Positions 38,172 to 46,458 of a stretch of DNA of 64,000 nt are shown here, piece after piece. Location of the stretch: contig NZ_JACIDR010000002.1 of NCBI RefSeq assembly GCF_014196425.1, positions 434,001-498,000 on the forward strand, read 5' to 3'. Origin of the DNA: Hansschlegelia beijingensis. GTDB taxonomy: Bacteria; Pseudomonadota; Alphaproteobacteria; Rhizobiales; Methylopilaceae. The notes below the pieces were generated by a model. The model saw only the letters and a program-made list of their open reading frames with translations, did no database searches and was not told where the DNA came from. The translations under genes and the position numbers were made by a program. Position 1 is the stretch's first letter, and the number at the start of each line of letters is the position of its first letter.

Positions 38172-38293
38172 CGGCGCGTCGGCCCCGGGGGGCGGCGGAA
38201 GGCCCGCGGCGCTCCCGGGCGCGCCGTTGACGAAGCGGGCCCGGAGCCGCATCATCCGGCCGCGCGCACGCGCTTCGTCGCGCCAACAAGATC

Positions 38294-39757
38294 ATGACAG
38301 ACCAGTCGACCAACGCGGAAGCCACCACCGGACGCCTCGGCCTCTCCGGCAAGCTGCTCGCGCTGACGGCGCTGTTCGTCATGGTGTCGGAAATCATGAT
38401 CTTCGTGCCGTCGGTCGCGAATTTCCGGCTGAACTACATCGACGACGAGATGAACCGCGCCCGCACCGCCGCGCTCGCGCTCGACGCGGCGCCGGACGGC
38501 GCGGTGGCCGAGCCGCTGGCGCGCAAGCTGCTCGCGAGCATCGGCGCGCGCGCGCTCGTGCTGAAATCCGGGGAGGCCCGCCGGCTGCTCGCGGTCGCCG
38601 ACATGCCGCCCGAGGTCGCGATCACCATCGACCGGCGCGAGCCGGCGGGCGTCAGCGCGATCCTCGACGCCTTCGACGTCATGCTGAACGGCAAGAAGCG
38701 GCTGGCGCGCGTCGTCGCCGAGGCCCCCGAGCAGGGCGACTTCATCGAAATCGTGGTCGACGAGACCGCGCTGCGCAACGCGATGCTGGGCTTCGCCCGC
38801 AACGTGCTGCTGGTGGCGCTGGTGATCTCCCTCGTCACCGCGGCGCTCGTCTATCTCGCGCTCGACCTGATGATCGTGCGGCCGGTGCGGCGGCTCACCG
38901 CCACCATGGTGGGCTTCGCCGAGGCGCCGGAGGACGCGAGCCGCATCGTGGTGGCCTCGGGCCGCGCCGACGAGATCGGCGTCGCGGAGAGCGAGCTCGA
39001 GCGGATGCAGAGCGAGATCCACGGCCAGCTCCAGCAGAAGTCGCGGCTGGCCGCGCTCGGCCTCGCGGTCAGCAAGATCAATCACGACCTCCGCAACCTG
39101 CTGGCGGCGGCCCAGCTGATGTCCGACCGGCTCGGCACGGTCTCCGACCCGACCGTTCAGAAGCTCGCGCCGAAGCTGGTCGCCACCCTCGACCGCGCCA
39201 TCAGCTTCTGCCAGTCGACGCTGTCCTACGGCGCCGCGCAGGAGACGCCGCCGGCCCGCCGCATGGCGTCGCTCGCCGACATCGTCGAGGAGACCCGCAC
39301 GGCGCTCGGGCTCGCGACCGAGGACGCGCAGATCGGCTTCACGACCGCGGTGGAGCGCGGCCTGCTGATCGACGCCGACCCCGATCACATCTTCCGGATC
39401 CTGCTCAATCTCGGCCGCAACGCGACGCAGGCCTTCGAGAACCGCGGCACGCCGGACCCGGCGCGCGACCAGATCCGCATCTCCGGCCGCCGCGAGGGCG
39501 CGGTGGTGGTGATCGAGGTCTCGGACACCGGCCCCGGCCTGCCGTCCAAGGCGCGCGAACACCTGTTCGAGCCGTTCCAGGGCTCGACCCGGCCGGGCGG
39601 CTCGGGCCTCGGACTGGCGATCGCGGCGGAGCTCGTGCGCGCCCATGGCGGCTCGATCGCGCTCGTGGAGGGCACGATGGGCGCGACCTTCCGCATCACC
39701 ATCCCGGACCGCCCCATCGATCTGCAGGCGCGCGCCCGCGAACGCGCGCGAGCGTGA
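38294..39757 (+). CDS. HAMP-containing sensor histidine kinase
   Basis: The 487-residue membrane kinase has a first membrane segment near residues 20-42, a periplasmic sensor of about 120 residues, a second segment (about 162-187) and a HAMP linker (RPVRRLTATMVGFAEAP). The phosphorylatable histidine is in SKINHDLRNLLAAAQLM. The ATP-binding domain shows NLGRNATQAFE (N box), DTGPGLP (G1) and GGSGLGLAI (G2). The signal is unknown, and no response regulator is encoded next to it. A kinase beside rpmH is common in Hyphomicrobiales. Confidence 0.92.
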   Translation: MTDQSTNAEATTGRLGLSGKLLALTALFVMVSEIMIFVPSVANFRLNYIDDEMNRARTAALALDAAPDGAVAEPLARKLLASIGARALVLKSGEARRLLAVADMPPEVAITIDRREPAGVSAILDAFDVMLNGKKRLARVVAEAPEQGDFIEIVVDETALRNAMLGFARNVLLVALVISLVTAALVYLALDLMIVRPVRRLTATMVGFAEAPEDASRIVVASGRADEIGVAESELERMQSEIHGQLQQKSRLAALGLAVSKINHDLRNLLAAAQLMSDRLGTVSDPTVQKLAPKLVATLDRAISFCQSTLSYGAAQETPPARRMASLADIVEETRTALGLATEDAQIGFTTAVERGLLIDADPDHIFRILLNLGRNATQAFENRGTPDPARDQIRISGRREGAVVVIEVSDTGPGLPSKAREHLFEPFQGSTRPGGSGLGLAIAAELVRAHGGSIALVEGTMGATFRITIPDRPIDLQARARERARA

Positions 39758-39855
39758 CGCGGGCGCTCTCGAGGCGCTCGCCAGCCCCTTGCCAAGCCGC
39801 CGCCGAGCGGCTAACACGTCGCCTCCGCCGCGGCCATTGAGGCCGTCCCGGACGC

Positions 39856-39932
39856 GCGCCCGTAGCTCAGCTGGATAGAGCACCAGACTACGAATCTGGG
39901 GGTCAGAGGTTCGAATCCTTTCGGGCGCGCCA
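39856..39932 (+). tRNA. tRNA-Arg (anticodon ACG)
   Basis: The 77-base sequence folds as a full cloverleaf. The acceptor stem is GCGCCCG (39856-39862) with CGGGCGC (39922-39928). The D loop has AGCTCAGCTGGATAGAG, the anticodon stem-loop is CCAGACTACGAATCTGG with anticodon ACG, and the T arm carries GGTTCGAATCC. The genome-encoded CCA ends at 39932. Anticodon A34 should be edited to inosine so that it reads CGU, CGC and CGA. Confidence 0.97.
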
Positions 39933-40157
39933 TTCTCTTCCTCGAAAATCGAGAGCTTCCGGAAGCCGTCCGCGCTGCGCGCCGGCCTGCGCCTGCGGCC
40001 GTCCGGACTGGAAGACGCTCGGCTCCGACAGATATCCGTCGGTGACCGCCCGGGCTCGCTCGGCCGTCGGTGAGGCGAGCAGGGGTACTGCGCCGTCGCG
40101 TCCGGTCGTGCGGCGCGGCCGCGCCGGGCTGACGGACGCCTTCCAGGGAGAACGCCC

Positions 40158-41138
40158 ATGACCGATTCCCGCTTCGCGCCCCCCGGCCCGCTCGGCTTCG
40201 GCGGCGCGCCGCTCGGCAACATGTTCGACGTCGTGGACGACGCCACCGCCGAGGAGGCGCTCGCGGCCGCCTGGGACACGGGCGTGCGCTATTTCGACAC
40301 CGCGCCGCATTACGGCAGCGGCCTCTCGGAGCATCGCTTCGGGAACATGCTCCGCGCCCGGCCGCGCGAGGAGTTCACCCTGTCCACCAAGGTGGGCCGG
40401 CTGCTGCTGCCGGACCCGGGCCGGCCCGAGAACCCGCCCTTCGTGCAGGGCCTCCCGTTCCGGGTGGAGCACGACTACTCCTATGACGGGACGATGCGGT
40501 CGATCGAGGACAGCTGCCAGCGACTCGGCCTCGCCCGGATCGACGTCGCCTATATCCACGACGTCGCGGAGGACCATCACGGCGCGGCGTGGGAAGAGGT
40601 GTTCGCGGAGGCCATGACGGGCGCGGCGCGGGCGCTGATGGCGCTGCGCGACCAGGGCGTGATCAAGGCCTGGGGGCTCGGGGTGAACCGGGTCGAGCCC
40701 TGCGTGCTGGCGCTCGAACAGTCCGACCCGGACGTCTTCCTGCTCGCCGGCCGCTACAGCCTGCTGAACCAGCCGGCGCTCGGCCGGCTGTTCCCGATGT
40801 GCCTCGAGCGCGGGGTCCATGTCGTCGTGGGCGGGCCATACAATTCCGGCCTGCTGGCCGGCGGCGACACCTTCGAATACGCCGACGCGCCGTCCGAGAT
40901 GATCGCCCGACGCGACAGGATCGCGGAGCTCTGCGAACGGCACGGCGTCGACATCCGGGCGGCCGCGCTGCAGTTCTGCGCCGCGCATCCGGCGGTGGCG
41001 GCGGTCATTCCGGGCGCCAAGCGCGCCGCGAAGGTGCGCGAGAACGCCCGGCTGATGCGCGAGCCGATCCCGGCCGCGCTGTGGAGCGACCTCAAGGACG
41101 CCGGCCTGTTGCCCAGGGACGCGCCGACGCCGGGCTGA
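40158..41138 (+). CDS. Aldo/keto reductase, aldose dehydrogenase-like
   Basis: The 326-residue TIM-barrel oxidoreductase shows the AKR tetrad: Asp in RYFDTAPHYG, Tyr in the same segment, Lys in STKVGRLLLP and His in VAYIHDVAED. The N-terminus GPLGFGGAPLGNMF and the C-terminal AVAAVIPGAKRAAKVREN also fit. Similarity is closest in memory to the D-threo-aldose (fucose) 1-dehydrogenase group, but the substrate is inferred. It is monocistronic. The 225 bases between the tRNA and this gene hold nothing I can name. Confidence 0.88.
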   Translation: MTDSRFAPPGPLGFGGAPLGNMFDVVDDATAEEALAAAWDTGVRYFDTAPHYGSGLSEHRFGNMLRARPREEFTLSTKVGRLLLPDPGRPENPPFVQGLPFRVEHDYSYDGTMRSIEDSCQRLGLARIDVAYIHDVAEDHHGAAWEEVFAEAMTGAARALMALRDQGVIKAWGLGVNRVEPCVLALEQSDPDVFLLAGRYSLLNQPALGRLFPMCLERGVHVVVGGPYNSGLLAGGDTFEYADAPSEMIARRDRIAELCERHGVDIRAAALQFCAAHPAVAAVIPGAKRAAKVRENARLMREPIPAALWSDLKDAGLLPRDAPTPG

Positions 41139-41193
41139 GCCGCGGGGGCCGGCCGCGGCGCCGCGCCGCGGCCGCCCGGCGGGGTCCACGGCT

Positions 41194-41213
41194 TGTAATG
41201 TTATAATGTTACA
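41194..41213. promoter_or_regulatory. Zur-like AT-rich operator with embedded -10 box
   Basis: The 20-base imperfect palindrome TGTAATGTTATAATGTTACA has 16 symmetric positions and a core ATGTTATAA like alphaproteobacterial Zur boxes. TATAAT at 41202-41207 could be the -10 element, so a bound repressor would block transcription. It lies 28 bases upstream of the first gene of the metal transport operon, in a strip far more AT-rich than its surroundings. Confidence 0.68.
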
Positions 41214-41240
41214 TATATCGGTCGTGGAGAAGGAGCCCGC

Positions 41241-41366
41241 ATGGCGTCTCGCGATCCGTTCCTGTCTTCGATGCTGGCCCAGCCGGCGGCGCGCCGCGTC
41301 GCGGCCGCGGCGGCTGTCCTCGTGCTGCTGTGGGGGGCGATCGCATGGGCGATCGCGCTGCCATGA
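41241..41366 (+). CDS. 41-residue membrane peptide leading the metal transport operon
   Basis: The small frame starts at ATG 41241 with a strong AAGGAG six bases upstream. It encodes MASRDPFLSSMLAQPAARRV followed by a hydrophobic helix AAAAAVLVLLWGAIAWAIAL. Its stop TGA overlaps the ATG of the ATPase gene (ATGA, 41363-41366). The strong ribosome-binding site and coupling argue that it is real. The function is unknown; it may be a transporter accessory peptide or only a translation initiator for the ATPase gene. Confidence 0.65.
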   Translation: MASRDPFLSSMLAQPAARRVAAAAAVLVLLWGAIAWAIALP

Positions 41367-42148
41367 GCGTCGGCGCGATCAGCCTGCGCGACGTCACCGT
41401 CGCCTACGACCGCCACCCGGCCGTGCATCATCTTTCGGGCTCGTTCGCGCCCGGCAGCCTGACCGCGATCGCCGGGCCCAACGGGGCCGGCAAGTCGACG
41501 CTGCTCAAGGCCCTGATGGGTGAGCTGCCGGTGAGCGAGGGCGCGATCGACCGCGGCCAGCTCTCCGTGCGGGAGTTCGGCTATCTGCCGCAGGCCGCGG
41601 AGATCGAGCGGCGTTTTCCGATCTCGGTCGCGGACGCGGTGACGCTCGGCGCCTGGCGGCGCACCGGCGCGTTCGGGGGCATGACGCGCGGGATCGCCGA
41701 AGAAGCGCGGCGGGCGCTGAGCGCGGTCGGCCTCGAGGGCTTCGAGCGGCGCCATGTCGGTTCGCTCTCCGCCGGGCAGTTCCAGCGCGTGCTGTTCGCG
41801 CGCCTGCTGATGCAGGACGCCAAGGTCATCCTGCTCGACGAGCCCTTCACGGCGATCGACGCCCGCACCACGCGCGACCTGCTGGAGATCATCCGGCGCT
41901 GGCGCAGCGACGGCCGCACCGTGATCGCGGTGCTGCACGATTTCGAGCAGGTGCGGGCGCATTTCCCCGAGACGCTGCTGCTCGCCCGCGAGCCGATCGA
42001 ATGGGGCGCGACCGCCTCCGCCCTGTCCCCCGCGAACCTGCTGCGCGCCCGCGCGATGGCGGAAAGCTGGGACGAGGGCGCGCAGCCCTGCCGGCCGGAC
42101 GCCCATGCGCACGGTCACGCCCACGCCCGCGCGCACGACCACGCATGA
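41363..42148 (+). CDS. Metal (probably zinc) ABC transporter ATP-binding protein
   Basis: The 261-residue ATPase has Walker A GPNGAGKSTLLKALMG, signature SLSAGQFQRVLFARLL and Walker B VILLDEPFTAID. It belongs to the ZnuC/AztA manganese-zinc-iron group. The last 18 residues are His-rich (AHAHGHAHARAHDHA), a likely metal-holding tail. It starts inside the stop of the 41-residue peptide and overlaps the permease start by four bases, so the operon is tightly coupled. Confidence 0.9.
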   Translation: MSVGAISLRDVTVAYDRHPAVHHLSGSFAPGSLTAIAGPNGAGKSTLLKALMGELPVSEGAIDRGQLSVREFGYLPQAAEIERRFPISVADAVTLGAWRRTGAFGGMTRGIAEEARRALSAVGLEGFERRHVGSLSAGQFQRVLFARLLMQDAKVILLDEPFTAIDARTTRDLLEIIRRWRSDGRTVIAVLHDFEQVRAHFPETLLLAREPIEWGATASALSPANLLRARAMAESWDEGAQPCRPDAHAHGHAHARAHDHA

Positions 42149-43017
42149 CGCTCTATTCCGCGCTCCTGGAGCCGTTCGTGGACTACGGCTTCATGCGCCG
42201 CGCGCTGGTCGCGACGCTCGCGCTCAGCCTCGGCTCCGCGCCGATCGGCGTGCTGCTGATGCTGCGCCGGATGAGCCTCGTGGGCGACGCCATGGCGCAC
42301 GCCGTGCTGCCCGGGGCCGCGATCGGCTTCCTGATCGCCGGCGGCCTGTCGCTGCCAATGATGGGGCTCGGCGGCCTGGTGGCGGGCCTCAGCGTCGCGC
42401 TGCTGTCGGGTCTCGTCAGCCGGACGACCGCGCTCAGCGAGGACGCGAGCTTCGCGAGCTTCTACCTGTCGTCGCTCGCGCTCGGCGTGCTGATCGTCTC
42501 GCTGCGCGGCTCGAACGTCGACCTGCTGCACGTGCTGTTCGGCACGATCCTCGCGATCGACGCGGAGTCGCTCTGCCTGGTCGGCGGCATCGCCTCGCTC
42601 ACCCTGCTCACGCTCGCGGTTGTGTACCGGCCGCTGGTGGCGGAGTGCTTCGATCCCGGTTTCCTGCGTGCGGTCGGCGGCCGCGGGCCCGTCTACCACC
42701 TGCTCTTCATGTTCCTGGTGGTGATCAATCTCGTCGCCGGCTTCCAGGCGCTCGGCACCCTGATGGCGGTCGGCATGATGACGCTTCCGGCCGTGGTGGC
42801 GCGGCTCTGGGCGCAGACGCTTCCGGCGATGTTCGCGGTGGCGGTCGCGGTGGGCGCGGTCTCGGGCCTCGTCGGGCTGATCGTCTCGTTCCATCTCGGG
42901 GTCGCCTCCGGCCCGACCATCATCCTGACCGCGAGCGTGATCTACGCCGCGTCGTTGCTCGCCGGGCCCTCGAGCGCGCTGCGCCGGCTCGTCCGTCGGC
43001 CCCATCTCTCCGCCTGA
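42145..43017 (+). CDS. Metal ABC transporter permease
   Basis: The 290-residue protein belongs to the ABC-3 (ZnuB/AztB/MntB) permeases with eight or nine membrane segments. The N-terminus PFVDYGFMRRALVATLALSL and the segments RMSLVGDAMAHAVLPGAAIG, ALLSGLVSRTTALSEDA and FQALGTLMAVGMMTLPAVVA are typical. ATG 42145 overlaps the end of the ATPase gene (ATGA). The substrate-binding protein follows after 13 bases. Confidence 0.91.
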   Translation: MTLYSALLEPFVDYGFMRRALVATLALSLGSAPIGVLLMLRRMSLVGDAMAHAVLPGAAIGFLIAGGLSLPMMGLGGLVAGLSVALLSGLVSRTTALSEDASFASFYLSSLALGVLIVSLRGSNVDLLHVLFGTILAIDAESLCLVGGIASLTLLTLAVVYRPLVAECFDPGFLRAVGGRGPVYHLLFMFLVVINLVAGFQALGTLMAVGMMTLPAVVARLWAQTLPAMFAVAVAVGAVSGLVGLIVSFHLGVASGPTIILTASVIYAASLLAGPSSALRRLVRRPHLSA

Positions 43018-43030
43018 GAGGACGCTTTCC

Positions 43031-43945
43031 ATGAACGCAGTGTCGAGGCTGTCCGCAGCCCTCCTGGCGGTCGCGGCGCTGTGCGCCCCGGCCGCCGCCT
43101 CCGCCGAGCCGCTGAAGGCGGTGGTGAGCTTCACGGTGCTGGCCGACGTCGTGAAGAACGTCGGCGGCGCGCATGTCGAGGTCCGCAGCCTGGTGCCGCC
43201 GAACGGCGATCCGCACGAGTTCGAGCCGGCCCCCGACCATGCCCGCGCGCTCAAGAACGCCGACGTCGCCTTCGTGGCGGGCGACGGGCTCGAGGGCTGG
43301 TTCGAGCGGCTCGCCAAGGCCGCCGGCTACAAGGGCCGGCCGGTCGCGGTCTCGGCCGGGGTGAAGACCGCGACCATGGAGGAGCACGGCGAGACGGTCA
43401 CCGACCCGCATGTCTGGAACAGCCCGTCCAACGTGCTGGTCTGGGTCGCCAACATCGAGAAGGCGCTGGCCGCGGCCGATCCGGAGAACGCCGCCGCCTT
43501 CAAGGCCAATGCGGCGCGCTATTCGGAGGAGCTGAGGGCGCTCAACGCCTATGGCCATTCGCGCTTCGACGCCGTGCCGCCGGAGAAGCGCAGGGTGCTG
43601 ACCAGCCATGAGGCGTTCGGCTATCTCGGGCGCGAATACGGCGTGACCTTCCTGTCGCCGCAGGGGATCTCGACCGAAGCCGAACCGTCGGCCGGCGGCG
43701 TCGCGGCCCTGATCCGGCAGATCAGGAGCGAGGGCGTGAAGGTCTACTTCCTGGAGAACTCCAACGATCCGCGGCTGATGCGCCAGATCGCCGAGGCGAC
43801 CGGCGCGCGGCCGGGCGGCGAGCTCTACCCGGAGGCCCTGTCGGGACCGGACGGGCCGGCGTCGACCTATCTGGCGATGATGCGCCACAACATCGACCAG
43901 ATCGCCGACGCGGTGGCAGCGCAGAGCGCAGCGCAGGCCCGCTAA
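43031..43945 (+). CDS. Metal ABC transporter substrate-binding protein (zinc type)
   Basis: The 304-residue periplasmic protein has a signal peptide (residues 1-25, PAAASAEP). Three likely metal ligands are His62 (GDPHEFEP), His127 (TDPHVWNSP) and His193 (LTSHEAFGYL). Histidine at the third place favours zinc over manganese, where glutamate is usual. It lacks the long His-rich loop of E. coli ZnuA and resembles the AztC type. The upstream Zur-like box agrees with zinc. Confidence 0.88.
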   Translation: MNAVSRLSAALLAVAALCAPAAASAEPLKAVVSFTVLADVVKNVGGAHVEVRSLVPPNGDPHEFEPAPDHARALKNADVAFVAGDGLEGWFERLAKAAGYKGRPVAVSAGVKTATMEEHGETVTDPHVWNSPSNVLVWVANIEKALAAADPENAAAFKANAARYSEELRALNAYGHSRFDAVPPEKRRVLTSHEAFGYLGREYGVTFLSPQGISTEAEPSAGGVAALIRQIRSEGVKVYFLENSNDPRLMRQIAEATGARPGGELYPEALSGPDGPASTYLAMMRHNIDQIADAVAAQSAAQAR

Positions 43946-43997
43946 CCGCCTGTCAACGCGGCCGCCTCACGCTGCCCCGAACAGGCAGGGGGGCGGC

Positions 43998-45266
43998 ATG
44001 GCCGCTGAGGTCGGCGAGAGGCGCGGCAGGCGGCTGGAACGGGCGGCGGCGGCGCTGTTCGTCGCCGCGCTGACGGCGCTCATGCTGGTCTCCATCGCCG
44101 ACAAGCCGTTTCCGTTTCGCGGGGCGGACGAGCAGGGCCACTTCTCCTATGTGGCCCACCTCTCCCGGAGCGACCGCCTGTGGCCCGACCTTGGCGCCAT
44201 GCCGCTCTACGATCCGGCCGGCGCGCCGACCGGGCGGGCGAACTTCATCAATCATCCGCCCCTGTTCTACTGGACCGCGCTGCCGCTCCATGACGCGCTC
44301 GCGGCGCGCCATGCGGACTTCGGGTGGTTGAGGGTCTATCCGGCGGCGCTCGCGACCGCGGCCTTCGCGGCGATCGCAGCCTTCGGGCTGCGCATGCGGA
44401 TCGGCGCCGCGGGCTTCGCCGTGCTGTTCGCCGGCGCGGCGTTCCTGGATTTCGCGGCGCTCGCGGGCGCCTTCAGCAACGACCAGATGGCGATGCTGGG
44501 CGGCGCGCTCGCCTGCCTCGGGGCGGCGCGGCGGGTCTCGTCGAGCACGGACCGCGCAGGCCTCGCGCTGCTGCTGGCCGGCGTCGCGCTCTGTTCGGTG
44601 AAGCTCACGGCGCTGATGCTGGCGGGCGGCTTCGCGGTCCTCTGCCTGCTGCTTGCGCCCGGCCGGAAGCCGGACCTGAAGGGACTCGCCGCGCTGGCGG
44701 CGGCCGGCGTGATCCTGGCGGTTCCCTACCTGATCCTGTGGCGAAGCTACGGCTCGCCGGCGCCGAGCACCGCCGGCCAGACGCAGATGCTCCGGGACTA
44801 CATCGCCGAATTCGGCTGGGAAAAAGTCCCGCGCGTGGGCCTCGCCGCCTATCTGGCCGACGCGCCGTCGCTGTTCGCGGTGCAGCTCGGGCGGAGCTTC
44901 GCTCACCTCGCGCTGCTGATGGCGATGTGCGCGACGGCGATCGTGGCCTTTCTGCCCGGCGAGAGGGAGGCGCGGCCGGCGGCGACGACGCTGGTGCGGG
45001 CCGCGACGCTGGCGACGGTCGCGACGCTCGCGGTCCACCTCGCCTTCGCCTACCAGCGCTACGCCGAGCATGGCTGGCTCGGCGATCTTTATCCCCGCTA
45101 CTACTTCCCGCTGCTCGCCGCCTACGGCCTGAGCTGGTCTCTCGCCGCCCGTCGGTTTGCGGGACGCCTGGCTCCCGCGGGGCGGGCCAGCGGCGGGGTG
45201 ACGCGGCCTCGGTTCAGCCCGCGGACTCATCCTGAGGCACGCGGCCGTGGACGAGGTCGTGGATGA
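43998..45266 (+). CDS. Membrane glycosyltransferase candidate, GT-C type
   Basis: The 422-residue protein has about ten membrane segments. The first periplasmic loop holds FRGADEQGHFSYVAHLSR, an acidic pair in the place where GT-C enzymes that use lipid-linked sugars have their catalytic residues, and FINHPPLFYWTALPLHD, a motif shared with ArnT/PMT-like and DUF2142 proteins. Donor and acceptor are unknown. The C-terminal 30 residues are Arg/Gly-rich and overlap the convergent metallopeptidase gene by 53 bases, so the true end or a recent 3' extension deserves attention. Confidence 0.68.
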   Translation: MAAEVGERRGRRLERAAAALFVAALTALMLVSIADKPFPFRGADEQGHFSYVAHLSRSDRLWPDLGAMPLYDPAGAPTGRANFINHPPLFYWTALPLHDALAARHADFGWLRVYPAALATAAFAAIAAFGLRMRIGAAGFAVLFAGAAFLDFAALAGAFSNDQMAMLGGALACLGAARRVSSSTDRAGLALLLAGVALCSVKLTALMLAGGFAVLCLLLAPGRKPDLKGLAALAAAGVILAVPYLILWRSYGSPAPSTAGQTQMLRDYIAEFGWEKVPRVGLAAYLADAPSLFAVQLGRSFAHLALLMAMCATAIVAFLPGEREARPAATTLVRAATLATVATLAVHLAFAYQRYAEHGWLGDLYPRYYFPLLAAYGLSWSLAARRFAGRLAPAGRASGGVTRPRFSPRTHPEARGRGRGRG

Positions 45267-46299
45267 AGCCGAGCTTGTGGATCACAGGCTCGGTCAGGAC
45301 GAACGGGTACGGGTCGGGCGCGCCCATCGACCTGTTCAGCGCGTTCAGCGCCGCCGACAGGGCGAGCCAGGACTCGGCGATGTTCGCCATGGTGGTGTTC
45401 GGCGAATAGACGTCGAAATTGATCATCGCGGTGAGGAGGTCGTCGCGGTCCTCGCGCGGGTTGACCACGAAGCCCCAGGCCCGCCCGGTGTCGAGCGTGT
45501 CGGTGATGTGGAAGTAGTGCGCCCAGGTCTCGGCGAAGCCCTCCCACGGATGCGCGGCCGCGTAGGACGACACGAAGTGCAGCTGCCAGTCGGGCTTGGG
45601 CCCGTTGGCGTAGTGCCGCTTCAGCGCCTCGCCGTAATCCTGCGAGTCGTCGCCGAACACGGCCCGGCACGCCGACAGCCTGCCGCCGTCGCGCACCAGC
45701 CGGTCCCAGTACCAGTGGCCGATCTCGTGCCGGAAATGGCCGAGCAGCGTGCGGTAGGGCTCGCCCATCGCGGTGCGCCGGCGCTCGCGCTCGGCGTCGT
45801 CGGCCTCGGCGAGCGCGATGGTGATCAGGCCGTTGTCGTGCCCGGTCATGACGTGGCCGCCATTCTCGGGATCGTGGCTGAGGAACTCGAAGCCGAGCCC
45901 TTCGGGATCTTCTTCGCGCGTCACCAGCGGGAGCTTCAGGCGCAGCAGCGTGTAGAACAGCCGCCGCTTGGCGATCTCCATCTTCTGCCAGAGCGCGACG
46001 TTGGAGGCCTCGCCCAGATTGGGCACGACGAGGTTGTGCCGGCAGGCGAGGCAGAAGCCGCCCTCGCCCTCGCCCGGCACCAGCCAGTTGCAGGCGCCGT
46101 GCGTATAGTTCTCGCAATACCGCCAGGGCCTGCCGTCCGCGTGGCGGCCGACCGAGATCCAGCCGCCGTCGTCGGCCGGCTCCAGCGCCAGCATCGCGTT
46201 GGTCTCCGGCTCATAGCCGAGCGCGTGGTTGCAGCGCTCGCACAGGACGTTCTCGAAGAACACCACCTGGTCGCAGGACGGGCAGGAAAACAGTTTCAT
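45214..46299 (-). CDS. Putative zinc-binding metallopeptidase with zinc ribbons (COG4307-type)
   Basis: The 361-residue protein starts with two zinc-binding cysteine groups: Cys6, Cys9, Cys20 and Cys23 (CPSC...CERC), then Cys62, Cys70, Cys83 and Cys86. The peptidase domain carries HEIGHWYWD with His191, Glu192 and His195. GFAETWAHYFHITDTLDTG supplies a likely third ligand. No signal peptide is seen, so it should be cytoplasmic. Such proteins recur beside the transglutaminase, ATP-grasp and alpha-E genes, and here it diverges from that operon with 160 bases between starts. Confidence 0.87.
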   Translation of the reverse strand: MKLFSCPSCDQVVFFENVLCERCNHALGYEPETNAMLALEPADDGGWISVGRHADGRPWRYCENYTHGACNWLVPGEGEGGFCLACRHNLVVPNLGEASNVALWQKMEIAKRRLFYTLLRLKLPLVTREEDPEGLGFEFLSHDPENGGHVMTGHDNGLITIALAEADDAERERRRTAMGEPYRTLLGHFRHEIGHWYWDRLVRDGGRLSACRAVFGDDSQDYGEALKRHYANGPKPDWQLHFVSSYAAAHPWEGFAETWAHYFHITDTLDTGRAWGFVVNPREDRDDLLTAMINFDVYSPNTTMANIAESWLALSAALNALNRSMGAPDPYPFVLTEPVIHKLGFIHDLVHGRVPQDESAG

Positions 46300-46458
46300 C
46301 GAACGTCCTTTGCACGCGGCGGTTTGTGTCCGGCGCCCGACAATGCCGCGGGACGTTAAACAGTTCCGGACATCCCGCGCCGGCCGCGGCGATCCGCCTT
46401 GCTGCGCCGCGAAAGCCCACTAAGCTGCACGCCGCCAACCCGGAGCGCCGCGCTACGC

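Noticed and set aside
39856-39932. tRNA-Arg as the attachment site of a genomic island
   Set aside because: No integrase and no duplicated tRNA 3' end were seen downstream, and flanking genes are ordinary.
45214-45266. Frameshift or assembly error at the overlap of the GT-C and metallopeptidase genes
   Set aside because: Both frames are open and the metallopeptidase end looks normal. A run-on of the GT-C frame is enough to explain it.
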